Shown here piece by piece: positions 52,261 through 60,537 of a stretch of DNA of 64,000 nt. The stretch lies in the NCBI GenBank assembly GCA_008933765.1, contig WBUK01000008.1, forward strand, positions 62,001-126,000. Direction: 5' to 3'. Position numbers and translations under genes: made by a program. Each line of letters begins with the position of its first letter. The stretch's first letter is position 1. The notes beneath the pieces are model-generated. The model did no database searches, was not told the DNA's origin, and was given only the letters and a program-made list of their open reading frames with translations. This DNA comes from Ignavibacteriaceae bacterium. GTDB lineage: Bacteria; Bacteroidota; Ignavibacteria; Ignavibacteriales; Ignavibacteriaceae.

Positions 52261-52958
52261 TCATCTGCCTCTTTCGATTTTTGCCTGACAGAGCCTTCAA
52301 TCAATGCGGTTATTTCACCCCGAAGGTCGGTTTTAGCCAACACTTCGCCCATTTTTGAGAGCGGTGCGCGGACTATTGTTTCAAATTTTTTGGTCAGCTC
52401 AAGGCACACAACGGCACGCCGATCACCCAAAGCTGCAAACGCAGAATTGACCGCTTTAATAATCCGAAATTTTGACTCAAAGAAAATCAAAGTATGAGGG
52501 CTTTCTTTTTCCTCTTCAAAAAACTTGCGCCTTTTACCCTCTTTGCGCGGGGGAAAACCCTTAAAGGTGTAGCCGGCAACAGGCAAACCGGAAGCCAGTA
52601 ACGCCGTCTGAACTGCCGATGCACCCGGCACAACCTCGATTTTAAAGCCCGCCTCAACAGCTTTGGCTACCACACGGTAACCGGGATCGCTTATGCCCGG
52701 CATACCCGCATCGGAAACCAAACCAACCTCAGTACCGGAAGCAAGAAGCGATAAAATTTTCCCGCTCGCCTTCTCTTCATTGTGCTCATGGTACGAAAAA
52801 AGGTTCTTCTTCCCCTGAATTTCCAATTTTTGAAGTAACGATCTTGTCGTCCGGGTATCCTCACAAGCGATATATTCCAAATCCCTGAGAAGCCGCAACC
52901 CACGAAGTGTAATATCCTCAAGATTGCCAATCGGCGTGGAAATTATATACAGCGTCAT
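52239..52958 (-). CDS. rsmI: 16S rRNA (cytidine(1402)-2'-O)-methyltransferase
   Basis: 239 residues with the tetrapyrrole-methylase fold: LYIISTPIGNLEDITLRGL at the start, ACEDTRTTRSLL, GLVSDAGMPGISDPGYR and VVPGASAVQTALLASGLP. This enzyme 2'-O-methylates C1402 in helix 44 of 16S rRNA, three bases from G1405. The last 20 residues (KEADEGSDEDF) are acidic and extend past the usual end. It follows the second Arm-like methyltransferase and its start region is triplicated upstream (52936-53099). Confidence 0.95.
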   Translation of the reverse strand: MTLYIISTPIGNLEDITLRGLRLLRDLEYIACEDTRTTRSLLQKLEIQGKKNLFSYHEHNEEKASGKILSLLASGTEVGLVSDAGMPGISDPGYRVVAKAVEAGFKIEVVPGASAVQTALLASGLPVAGYTFKGFPPRKEGKRRKFFEEEKESPHTLIFFESKFRIIKAVNSAFAALGDRRAVVCLELTKKFETIVRAPLSKMGEVLAKTDLRGEITALIEGSVRQKSKEADEGSDEDF

Positions 52959-53099
52959 TCGTTATACCCGCCGGGGAATATCATGGTAGCGCGCAAAATC
53001 TTTGTGGAAATTATATACAAAGCCATTCGTTACACCGGCTTGTAAAGCAAAAAGTAGCAGGCAAAATTATCGTTGAAATTCTTAATAGTGCCATTTTTA
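52936..53099 (-). repeat. Triplicated rsmI start region (68-bp period)
   Basis: GTGGAAATTATATACA begins at 52936 and 53004 and a decayed copy GTTGAAATTCTTAATA at 53072. On the minus strand each contains ATG and codons related to MTLYIISTP: MALYIISTK in copy 2 and MALLRIST in copy 3. The copies fill the whole gap between the methyltransferase and rsmI. Confidence 0.9.
52955..53026 (-). CDS. 23-codon leader ORF overlapping the rsmI start
   Basis: Starts MALYIISTKIL, a copy of the rsmI N-terminus made by the tandem duplication, and its TGA overlaps the rsmI ATG (ATGA). This is the usual form of translational coupling. It may act as a leader that sets rsmI translation; a protein product of its own is not supported. 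Confidence 0.3.
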   Translation of the reverse strand: MALYIISTKILRATMIFPGGYNE

Positions 53100-53903
53100 A
53101 CTCTTGGATACGCAAACAACAATTTCGTTTTGAAATGTTAAATAGTCAAGCTCCCAGTTATACAATTTAGCACCTCTTTTCAGTTCTGCCTCGTGGTTGC
53201 CCAGAATATCGGTTTTTTTTGCAACTAAATTAAGAGTCGGGAAGGAAATTAAAACTTTATTTGCCGGAACATTTTTCACTACTTCCAAACCCGCCCCCGT
53301 TGCACGATGTTCCAAACAATAGTACATTTTGAAAAGAAGCGCTACATCCACTTTTTCAGTCGGAGGTGAAGTGTAAACATCTCTTTGTTCGCCGAGAGGC
53401 TCCAACCCTTCCAACGAAAAATAGAAATTTATAAGGTCAACAAACTGCTCATTTACATCGTAAGCATGATATTTAACCGAACGCTCCAGCCCCATCCACC
53501 TGAAAGAGAGGGGGTTCAGTGCGCTCGCAAGATCGGAAATGCTCTCCGGTGTGCCCGTGAAGTCAAAAAGCTTTCCGTAATACTCACCCAGAAGCTGATT
53601 CCGCTCCCGAGTTGAAGAATGTTTTGAGAAAATCGACCAACAAACCCCTCTGATTGCCTTGTCATCTTTTGCCTGAAATGCAGCAGATAATGCCTCTTTA
53701 ACCTTTTTGTAGTTCGGTTCACCGAGATATTCAGCCCTTATTCGATGGAGTTTCTTGCGGGCAACCTCTTCGGCTATTTTGATGTTTTTGTGCCGCTCAA
53801 ATTCAGTCGCTAAAACATCCCTTATTGTCTCTTTTGAAATAACGCGATATTTCTTTGAGGCTTCTATTTTCTCCGCAATTTTCTTTAGTTTTTCGTCGGT
53901 CAT
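53097..53903 (-). CDS. Second ArmA/RmtB-like 16S rRNA methyltransferase homologue
   Basis: 268 residues without insertions. Shared Arm/Rmt elements are EASKKYRVISKETIRDVLAT and RKKLHRIRAEYL (N-terminal domain), KHSSTRER (94-101), the SAM region SDLASALNPLSF (123-134), KYHAYDVNEQFVD (144-156), VALLFKMYYCLEHR (187-200) and KVLISFPTLNL (216-226). The Gly of the canonical (A/G)CG(x)NPL motif is Ala, and the usual GGRxKGMExNY segment is AKKTDILGNHEAE, so the target or activity may differ. It heads the block ending with the first methyltransferase, all on the minus strand. A pseudoenzyme is possible. Confidence 0.7.
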   Translation of the reverse strand: MTDEKLKKIAEKIEASKKYRVISKETIRDVLATEFERHKNIKIAEEVARKKLHRIRAEYLGEPNYKKVKEALSAAFQAKDDKAIRGVCWSIFSKHSSTRERNQLLGEYYGKLFDFTGTPESISDLASALNPLSFRWMGLERSVKYHAYDVNEQFVDLINFYFSLEGLEPLGEQRDVYTSPPTEKVDVALLFKMYYCLEHRATGAGLEVVKNVPANKVLISFPTLNLVAKKTDILGNHEAELKRGAKLYNWELDYLTFQNEIVVCVSKS

Positions 53904-54212
53904 TCTTTGGTTATTTATCGTCTTCTTTGTGCTTTGTATCGTTTTGTTTTACCGGTGATGTTTTCAAAGCGGTTTGCAAATCAACCTGAGTGCCTGCCCT
54001 GTGAACATGTGCATGCACTGTGTTCGTGTAGTCGCACCGTGTTCTTGTGCCTCGCTTGCCCTGTCCGAGGCTTTCCGCTCTCTATTACTTAATTATATCA
54101 AAACAAACATTTCAGACCGCCGGTTTACTTTTCAGCTACCAACAAACTTACCTCGCTGAAATTGAAATACACTCTGAAATACGCCATGACTATTATATAC
54201 TCATCAATTAAC
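53904..54212. other. Intergenic, nothing recognised
   Basis: 309 bp between the methyltransferase and the cold-shock-like gene, both on the minus strand. Short overlapping frames exist on the + strand but have no codon bias, ribosome-binding site or known relatives. It should contain the promoter for the methyltransferase/rsmI/tgt genes, but no clear -35/-10 was seen. Confidence 0.35.
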
Positions 54213-54785
54213 TTAATTAGCAGAAATCGAAATCCCCTTCTCATTCAGAAGTTTCACCATATCATCAAACCAGAAAGGCTTTTTTTCCTGTTGGCTGATT
54301 TCCCGGAACCGCAAGCCTTTCAAAAAATTTTCGGTCTCCTCAACGGTTAGATATGGAATAATCGTCGTGGGAAACCCCATAATTTTTCTTGAAAAATACA
54401 TTCTTTCAGTTGTAAACTCGTCCAGATATCCGTTTTTTTTCAACTCACCGAAAACATACAGCAAGTCGAAAAGGTTGGTTTTCCCCTCATCTAACTCACG
54501 CAGTAAGATTACAATCAACCCGGGGATTTTATCAGGCGGAATTTCCGACACTTCATACCAAATCTGATCAACTTTTCGCTTATTATCCGGTTTCTGTTTC
54601 GAGGTAAAAAAAAGGAAAAACTCGCCTCGCTTTAATTTTTCAAGTTTGCTCTTCTGCTCTTCACGCTTAATTTGAGTAAAATGGAAAAACACATCCCCCT
54701 CGTAGTATTGGCTGCGCAGAAAACCAAACCCCTTTTCGTTAATCTTCTTAACACGGCAGAAATCGACGGGTTCGCTTCCGGTCAT
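54213..54785 (-). CDS. Cold-shock-domain-like protein with uncharacterised C-terminal region
   Basis: 190 residues from MTGSEPVDF, chosen because GGAAG lies seven bases upstream; a longer frame to 54845 lacks this. Residues about 8-75 resemble a cold-shock domain (CRVKKINEKGFGFLRSQYYE, GDVFFHFTQIK) with the RNP1-like KGFGFL and the RNP2-like VFFHF, so it should bind single-stranded RNA or DNA. Residues 90-190 form a helical region of no known family (ERMYFSRKIMGFPTTIIPYL). It lies between the RNA-modification genes and the tRNA, fitting an RNA-related role. Confidence 0.6.
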   Translation of the reverse strand: MTGSEPVDFCRVKKINEKGFGFLRSQYYEGDVFFHFTQIKREEQKSKLEKLKRGEFFLFFTSKQKPDNKRKVDQIWYEVSEIPPDKIPGLIVILLRELDEGKTNLFDLLYVFGELKKNGYLDEFTTERMYFSRKIMGFPTTIIPYLTVEETENFLKGLRFREISQQEKKPFWFDDMVKLLNEKGISISAN

Positions 54786-54960
54786 CTCTTTTCTTCCAAT
54801 AATTGTAAAAATCCATCCGTTAAATTTCCGAAATCTGATCCACAATGCAATGTTAATTATCCGCCGCTATATTGTACTAAACACCAACCAATGCAAAATA
54901 GCAGCAAAATAATGCAATTAAAATTACCCACAGTGTTTTCCGCAGCGTAAACTACCGGCA

Positions 54961-54991
54961 ATAAAAAAGCCCCCGGATTAGCCGAGGGCTT
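54961..54991 (-). terminator. Rho-independent terminator of the tRNA gene
   Basis: On the minus strand AAGCCCTCGG pairs with CCGGGGGCTT (ten pairs with one G-T) around the loop CTAAT, and is followed by TTTTTT. It lies 25 bp after the tRNA. Confidence 0.85.
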
Positions 54992-55016
54992 AAATGAACA
55001 ACCAAAATATCTTTTG

Positions 55017-55089
55017 TGCACCTTGCGGGACTCGAACCCGCGACCTGATGATTAAGAGTCATATGCTCTACCAACTGAGCTAAAGGTGC
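55017..55089 (-). tRNA. tRNA-Lys (CTT)
   Basis: 73 bases on the minus strand. The acceptor arm GCACCTT pairs with AAGGTGC, the D arm has GCTC/GAGC, the anticodon loop is CTCTTAA (anticodon CTT, reading AAG) and the T arm is GCGGG/CCCGC with TTCGAGT. The discriminator is A. CCA is not encoded. The first pair of the anticodon stem is a T-C mismatch. Confidence 0.93.
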
Positions 55090-55179
55090 ACCGCAAAATT
55101 ACGAAATTTCTTTTATATTGCAACGACGGAGTGAAATTTTTCCGAAATTCAATTAAAGGAACACCTTCTGAATATCCCC

Positions 55180-55821
55180 GTGCTTTGGGAGCGCGTAAGC
55201 AACGCCGTGCTGATTCCCGCTGCTTTTATTGCGATCCTCTGGGTCATCAAAATTGTTGAAACCATGACAGGTATCTCCTTCAGCTGGCTTGGGATTATTC
55301 CGCGCGATCCAAGTCATCTCTCTATGATATTGACAGCTTCGCTTGTCCACGGCTCGTTCGAACACTTGAAATACAACACTCCCCCCCTGTTCATCCTTGG
55401 TTTCGCAGTTATTTACTTTTACCCAACCGCTTCTAAGAAAGCTATTCCAATAATGTATGTGCTTACGGGTTTAATTCTGTGGGTTATCGGGCGGGAGTCG
55501 GTGCACCTTGGGTCTTCTTTGGTAATCTACGGGCTTGCTTCTTTCCTTTTTTTCAGCGGAATAGTCCGGCGCGATATTCGCTCTGTTGGGCTGTCTTTGT
55601 TGCTCGTTTTTTTCTACGGCGGAACTTTGGTGATGGGGCTGATACCGTTAGAAAATGGAGTCTCGTGGGAAGGGCATCTTTCAGGTGGAATTGCAGGGCT
55701 GATTACCGCCATCCTGTTCCGACACCTCGATCCCCCAAAAAAATATTCCTGGGAAATCGATGATGACGATGACGACCCGGAAGACACTAAAGACTACTAC
55801 AGAAACAATTTTTTTAACTGA
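55180..55821 (+). CDS. Rhomboid-family intramembrane serine protease
   Basis: 213 residues with six membrane segments. The rhomboid signature appears as HGSFEHLKYNTPPLFILG (first loop), VHLGSSLVIYGL where GxS gives the catalytic Ser, although the usual GASG is GSSL, and the catalytic His in WEGHLSGGIAGL. A charged Asp-rich tail (DDDDDDPEDTKDYY) follows. Rhomboids cut membrane proteins within the bilayer. The start is uncertain: GTG at 55180 lies 19 bases after AAAGGA, while a CTG at 55168 has better spacing. Confidence 0.8.
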   Translation: MLWERVSNAVLIPAAFIAILWVIKIVETMTGISFSWLGIIPRDPSHLSMILTASLVHGSFEHLKYNTPPLFILGFAVIYFYPTASKKAIPIMYVLTGLILWVIGRESVHLGSSLVIYGLASFLFFSGIVRRDIRSVGLSLLLVFFYGGTLVMGLIPLENGVSWEGHLSGGIAGLITAILFRHLDPPKKYSWEIDDDDDDPEDTKDYYRNNFFN

Positions 55822-55958
55822 ATATAAATAATCGGTTCAACCGGGGGAAAACAAGCACCCCAACTAAAAATAGAAAACAACGGCTTCATCCCGCTGTCAA
55901 GAACATCCTCTTCATCCCCTTTAAAAAAAGTTCACCCGGCTGTAAAGAAACAACTATC

Positions 55959-56903
55959 TCAACTGAAACTATATTTTCGTTTGAAATATTCGTAAGCTTC
56001 GTTTATTTTTTTTGCTTTTTCTTCCGAACCCTTGCCATTTCTTGCATTTACATCCGGATGGTTAGCTTTCATCTTTTCGCGGTACTTCTTTTTTATGTTT
56101 TCTTTTGAAAAATCACCGTTTAACCCGAGCACACCACCGTAGTAATTTTCCATCGGGTCATAATAATGAGATGAGGCAGCACTTCCACTACTCCTGCCCG
56201 AATTTTGGTAGCTGCCCGAAGTGTTAGTATTCGCATCGTCATAATCTCTTATAATATCTTCTCTGCCGAATAATAAAAATTGATAAAGGTGATTATTCTT
56301 CAAGCCGAAGGCATGCAAATACAGGAGCAAAAGATTACCATAAGCGGCTGTTTCCGGAACCGGCTTGCGAGCCTCCTGATAAAGCTCTTCCAACAAATTC
56401 GATAAATGTAGCCAATGCTCATTCCCTTCTATTCTTCCTTCTTCAAACGGGCTTATTAACCGCAAAATGCTTTTCAACCATGTATCATCGTTGCGGTTGT
56501 TGCTTAGTTTGTATAGAATCAGAAAATCGCGAAGCATTAATTGAGTTGACACTTGTGCCATAATCGACGGTCGAGCAATGCTGCAACTTAAACCAAGATA
56601 TGTAGCCCGTTCGAGCAAATCCATCAACTTATCAAGATCAACCCCAAACAAAGACATGATAATTTTTGTAACCACCGGAACAATTATAATGTCTTCAAGT
56701 CCCAACCCACCCGTAAGAAATGCAGCAACCCACCCACCAACGCGTGCAATGTTTCTGGTTACTTTTACGCTATCCAACCCTTCCATAATCTCAGATACAA
56801 TCTTTTGGGAGAGGTTATAGGCTCGTTCGTACTCCCTATAGTTGTAGTACTCTAACGCAAACGAATAGTGATGTTCTAATTCATAGTAATTTGGAGTTGC
56901 CAT
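55959..56903 (-). CDS. C-terminal J-domain protein
   Basis: 314 residues. The last 65 form a J-domain (LGLNGDFSKENIKKKYREKM, with HPD in KANHPDVNARNG), so it should stimulate a DnaK-type chaperone. The N-terminal part (1-230) is helical, opening with YYELEHHYSFALEYYNYREY and including a hydrophobic stretch (AAFLTGGLGLEDIIIVPVVT) that could touch a membrane; a Ser/Asn/Gly linker joins the two. The N-terminal region matches no family known to me. It stands alone. Confidence 0.75.
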   Translation of the reverse strand: MATPNYYELEHHYSFALEYYNYREYERAYNLSQKIVSEIMEGLDSVKVTRNIARVGGWVAAFLTGGLGLEDIIIVPVVTKIIMSLFGVDLDKLMDLLERATYLGLSCSIARPSIMAQVSTQLMLRDFLILYKLSNNRNDDTWLKSILRLISPFEEGRIEGNEHWLHLSNLLEELYQEARKPVPETAAYGNLLLLYLHAFGLKNNHLYQFLLFGREDIIRDYDDANTNTSGSYQNSGRSSGSAASSHYYDPMENYYGGVLGLNGDFSKENIKKKYREKMKANHPDVNARNGKGSEEKAKKINEAYEYFKRKYSFS

Positions 56904-57171
56904 TGTGGTGATGATAAATTTGCGGGTATTTATTTCCCCTGATTATAGTTTTTTTTAGAAGTTGTTCTCTTTTACATCTATTTTAACGATTTATCATCGG
57001 GATTGTGCACAGCACTCGTAAAAGATATTCGTAAGTATGCAGGTAATAAAACTTCCTAATTAACCGGCTTGTAAAGGCTATGGATTGTGTGGTTCTCTTG
57101 TAATAAGCAAACCACTTCGTTCTTAAACTGTTTAATTCTTAAAAAGCTAAACTTCTTAATAGCTTAAACGC

Positions 57172-57726
57172 TTAAAACTCGCCGTCCCTTTTTTTACGGA
57201 AATACATGCTGCGGGTCATCTCGTAACGCCAGACCAACCCGTCAACCGGGTCAACATAATCATCGGTTCTGATAAATTGCATGTTCTTCAGAATTTGATT
57301 TGAAGGGTTGATTTCCGGTCTTGTGTGCGCAATAACTTTAATTATCGACTCATCTTTGAAAGCAAAGTGCATAAACGCCTTGGCAGCTTCTGTAGCCAAA
57401 CCGCGCTGGCGGTAAGCTTTTGCTATACCGTAACTGATTTCAACTACACCATTATTGGGCCTTCCTTTAAAACCACCGGCGCCCACTAAAGCTTTGTCTT
57501 TTCTGTGAACAAAAAGATAGAAACCCCATTCACCAAAGCCCGGACCGTGCGCAAGAAGGTTGTAAATCAGTTCCAAAACTTCAGTAGCTTCTAAATACCC
57601 ATCAAAAACCTTCCAACCAAATTCTTTCTCAAAAAGCTCTTCATTTTCTCTCAACAATTGAATATGTCTTGCTTTCGAATTTACCAGATCAAGGTTTTCA
57701 GTGCGAATTATGAAAGGGTCTGCCAT
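57172..57726 (-). CDS. GNAT-family N-acetyltransferase (RimJ/RimL type)
   Basis: 184 residues with the GNAT acceptor and acetyl-CoA-binding elements: NGVVEISYGIAKAYRQRGLA (motif A with RQRGLATEA) and NPSNQILKNMQFIRTDDYVD (motif B). The opening IIRTENLDLV is that of the RimJ/RimL subfamily, which often acetylates protein N-termini or small amines. Substrate unknown; neighbours give no hint. Confidence 0.85.
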   Translation of the reverse strand: MADPFIIRTENLDLVNSKARHIQLLRENEELFEKEFGWKVFDGYLEATEVLELIYNLLAHGPGFGEWGFYLFVHRKDKALVGAGGFKGRPNNGVVEISYGIAKAYRQRGLATEAAKAFMHFAFKDESIIKVIAHTRPEINPSNQILKNMQFIRTDDYVDPVDGLVWRYEMTRSMYFRKKRDGEF

Positions 57727-57813
57727 GGTTAGAATATTCCGTAAATTTATAAAAATTGAAGTCGCAATTTAATGCTTTTAAAGGGCTAAATAAAGGTATT
57801 TTTTGAACCTGTT

Positions 57814-58242
57814 TTATTTTTTTTCTTCTCTTACAAATTCCATCACTTTTTTCCCTGCTGTATATAAAGCAAGCCCCTGATCGTCAACGGAAAAGGTGTC
57901 AATATCATGAATAGCCTGAATGAACTGATACTCCAACTCCATTTTATCACAATTCATTTTGGTCATCCCTAAGTTACCGAATTGCATCGAGTTCCCCTCA
58001 ATTTTGACTTCGCCGAAGAACCGGTTGCAACTGGCACTTCCACCGACAGAGTTATCAACTGACGAGAAAATGAGTGTTACATCTCTATCCGGTGCAGGCG
58101 GAACTACTGTTTTCCCGTTCAAAACGGTCAGTTTCCATACAGTGTTATATAGAGAGGGGTTACCGGATACTTCCTTCACACCGGAACAACCAAACATCAC
58201 AAAAGATGTTAAAATAAAGAGATATATTATGCCTGTTTTCAT
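57814..58242 (-). CDS. META/HslJ-domain lipoprotein
   Basis: 142 residues. Signal peptide with lipobox VMFGC. The rest is one META domain (YNTVWKLTVLNGKTVVPPAP, VGGSASCNRFFGEVKIEGN, MTKMNCDKMELEYQFIQAI). HslJ-like proteins are envelope stress proteins of unknown biochemical function. Confidence 0.85.
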   Translation of the reverse strand: MKTGIIYLFILTSFVMFGCSGVKEVSGNPSLYNTVWKLTVLNGKTVVPPAPDRDVTLIFSSVDNSVGGSASCNRFFGEVKIEGNSMQFGNLGMTKMNCDKMELEYQFIQAIHDIDTFSVDDQGLALYTAGKKVMEFVREEKK

Positions 58243-58500
58243 TTTATTTTTCCAATCTCAAATTTTTCAAATGATTACTTATTATTATACTGAATTGACA
58301 TTCATTATGTTTCACTATTAGCAAGAAGTTTCACTATTAGTTTAGTACCGACTACAAAAAAATTATTTTAATGACTTAAAAATAATATGATTCAAAACAA
58401 AACAAGGGATTATTTCATCAGCTGTTAAAACAGATCACATTTTTTTAAAGAAATTTTACATATATTATTTTTTGTTTTTAAGTCTTTATCAGGATAATCG

Positions 58501-58848
58501 ATGTATTTTACAATAAACGCCGAAGAGAACCAATATTTCATCATCTGCGAAGGTTCTCTAAACGCTGCAAGTGTGGCAGAATTCAGAAACACGGTTGAAC
58601 CTTTTATTAACGAGTTTCGCGCACCAATCGTTATTGACCTTGATAAGGTTGATTATGTTTCATCTGCCGGTATTCGCGCTTTTTTATTACTTTTTAGAGC
58701 CGCAATGGAAAAAGCCCCGGAAACCGGTTTACACTTTATGGACATGGTTTCCATCAGAAATGTCTCCCCTCAGGTTCAACAGATACTCGACATTTCAGGG
58801 CTCTCTGAATCAATCAGACAATGGACGATGGAAAGAGATCAGCAATAA
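58501..58848 (+). CDS. STAS-domain anti-sigma factor antagonist
   Basis: 115 residues, all one STAS domain. The phosphoacceptor segment is DLDKVDYVSSAGIRAFLLLF, with a Ser at the usual kinase site. Such proteins bind an anti-sigma factor until phosphorylated. No partner kinase or sigma factor lies nearby. The TerB-like gene follows after 14 bp. Confidence 0.85.
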   Translation: MYFTINAEENQYFIICEGSLNAASVAEFRNTVEPFINEFRAPIVIDLDKVDYVSSAGIRAFLLLFRAAMEKAPETGLHFMDMVSIRNVSPQVQQILDISGLSESIRQWTMERDQQ

Positions 58849-58862
58849 TTTTTAATAGGGAC

Positions 58863-59303
58863 ATGCAACCAAGGGTGAATTCCTACAACGGGCGTAATCG
58901 AAAAAATTCCGGACATCTTAACGAACTGGCACTTCTGGCATATCTTGCACGGGGCGACAGAGAGGTACACCCTTCGGAACTCGATTATATTTATAAGATA
59001 GGTCGTAATTTTGGTTTTAGCGACGAGGAAATCGAACGGATTATCGTTAACGAAAACAACGAGTTTGATGTAACTATCCCTCAAACAAAAAGTGAGAAGC
59101 TTGCGCTAATTTATGATCTGCTCTTTATTATGATTGCAGACGGAATAGTTTCGGCAGAGGAAGTGGCAATTATTTCCCGTGTGAGCTTTCTGTTTGGCAT
59201 TCCCGCCATTAAACTGAAAACATATTATATTCAGTTTGTGGAATCGATAAAACAAAAGGAAACTAAGGATTCATTCCTCCACCGAATGAGTCAAATTCTG
59301 TAA
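58863..59303 (+). CDS. TerB/DnaJ-like helical domain protein
   Basis: 146 residues from MQPRVNSYNG, chosen because TAGGG precedes it; a frame from 58821 would overlap the STAS gene. The domain resembles TerB/TIGR-type helical bundles: LALLAYLARGDREVHPSELD, FGFSDEEIERII and LIYDLLFIMIADGIVSAEEV, with acidic residues in the 'DGxxxxEE' pattern that may bind metal. It follows the STAS gene and may work with it in a stress response. Confidence 0.65.
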   Translation: MQPRVNSYNGRNRKNSGHLNELALLAYLARGDREVHPSELDYIYKIGRNFGFSDEEIERIIVNENNEFDVTIPQTKSEKLALIYDLLFIMIADGIVSAEEVAIISRVSFLFGIPAIKLKTYYIQFVESIKQKETKDSFLHRMSQIL

Positions 59304-59399
59304 CTCACCATCCATCGTTGGTTTACCCCGCATTGGCAACGGATTAGCCGGCGTTCAACAATAGTTTAACCGGCGTTTATTGCAATTAGGGCATGGGCT

Positions 59400-59575
59400 T
59401 TTATCTAAAAACACCTGTTTTGGTTCAGCCGGCGTTTTCCAAAGTTCGGGCAAAGGCAAAACCCATTATCTCAAAAACACCTGTTTTGGTTCAGTCGGCG
59501 TTTACCAAAGTTCGGGCAAAGACAAAACCCATTATCTCAAAAGCACTTTTCTTGGCTCAGCCGGCGTTTACAGCA
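59400..59575 (-). repeat. Triplicated 3' end of tpiA (66-bp period)
   Basis: The stop-codon region TCAGCCGGCGTTT (+ strand) occurs at 59425, 59491 and 59557, each followed downstream by related 66-bp sequence. On the minus strand this is AAACGCCGGCTGA, the end of tpiA; the third is the real stop. The extra copies fill the gap to the TerB-like gene. Confidence 0.9.
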
Positions 59576-60315
59576 ATACCGATGAATGAATCAGCCTTCA
59601 AGCAGGCACCGCCAACCAGTGCACCATCAATATCTTTTTGCCCGAGCAGTTCGCCTGCGTTTTCCGGCTTAACACTTCCGCCATATTGGATAACAGTCTC
59701 CTCGGCAACCTTTTCGCCAAAAAGTGAGGTTAACTCAGCACGAATGAATGCGTGAACTTCCTGCGCCTGAGCGGGTGTTGCAACCTTACCGGTACCTATT
59801 GCCCAAACGGGTTCGTAAGCAATTATCACAGACGCCATCTCATCAGCACTTACATCAACTAAGCCGTTTTTAACCTGTCGTTTAACAACATCGAACGCTG
59901 CTCCTGCTTCTCTTTCATCAAGCGTTTCGCCGACGCAAAATATCGGTTTTAACCCCGCCAAGAGAGCCTTTTTAATTTTCTTGTTGATAATCTCATCGGT
60001 TTCACCGAAAATTGTGCGTCTTTCCGAGTGACCGAGAATCACATACTCGCAGCCGACCGATTTGAGCATACTTGCAGAAATCTCACCGGTGAAAGCACCA
60101 CTCTCTTCAAAATACATGTTTTGCGCTCCCAAGCCGATGTTACTTCCCTTTAGCAGTTCGTGTGCGGTCTCCAAAGAAGTGAAAGGAGGGCAAATGATAA
60201 GTTTAGCGTCAAATTTCTTAACCGCCACCTCCTGTTTAATGCCTGAAATCAGGTTAATTGCACCGTTAAGATCGTTGTTCATTTTCCAGTTGCCTGCGAT
60301 AACTTTTCTTCTCAT
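59557..60315 (-). CDS. tpiA: Triose-phosphate isomerase
   Basis: 252 residues, normal length. N-terminal GNWKMN gives the catalytic Lys, EYVILGHSERR the electrophilic His, and AYEPVWAIGTGKVATPAQAQ the catalytic Glu and lid loop; QYGGSVKPENAGELLGQKDI and GALVGGACLKADSF complete the phosphate site. It interconverts the two triose phosphates of glycolysis and lies alone. Confidence 0.97.
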   Translation of the reverse strand: MRRKVIAGNWKMNNDLNGAINLISGIKQEVAVKKFDAKLIICPPFTSLETAHELLKGSNIGLGAQNMYFEESGAFTGEISASMLKSVGCEYVILGHSERRTIFGETDEIINKKIKKALLAGLKPIFCVGETLDEREAGAAFDVVKRQVKNGLVDVSADEMASVIIAYEPVWAIGTGKVATPAQAQEVHAFIRAELTSLFGEKVAEETVIQYGGSVKPENAGELLGQKDIDGALVGGACLKADSFIGIAVNAG

Positions 60316-60404
60316 TTCATTTTCCTCAAAATATTTAAAACTTTGAAAGTAAAGTTACCCATAAAAGGAAAGTTCACAAAAATTATTGGTAACGCTGCAG
60401 ATGT

Positions 60405-60537
60405 CGGTTTTCTTCCCTGAAGTGGCTGTTGTGTTGCGTAAGTGTTACTTCAACAGCCTGCAAAGTTACAGTTTGTACCTCGGTTTTCTTCCCCAAAATG
60501 GCTGTTGTGTTGTGTAAGTGTTACTTCAACAGCCCGA
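60405..60537 (-). repeat. Duplicated 3' end of the small membrane protein gene (76-bp period)
   Basis: GTGTTRCTTCAACAGCC-type sequence preceded by CGGTTTTCTTCCC...GGCTGTTGTGTTG occurs twice, with TTACTTCAACAGCC at 60445 and 60521. On the minus strand this is GGCTGTTGAAGTAA, the last codons and stop of the small gene. Confidence 0.85.

Noticed and set aside
55017-55089. tRNA-Lys as an integration site
   Set aside because: No integrase, att-like direct repeat or foreign-looking genes lie beside it.
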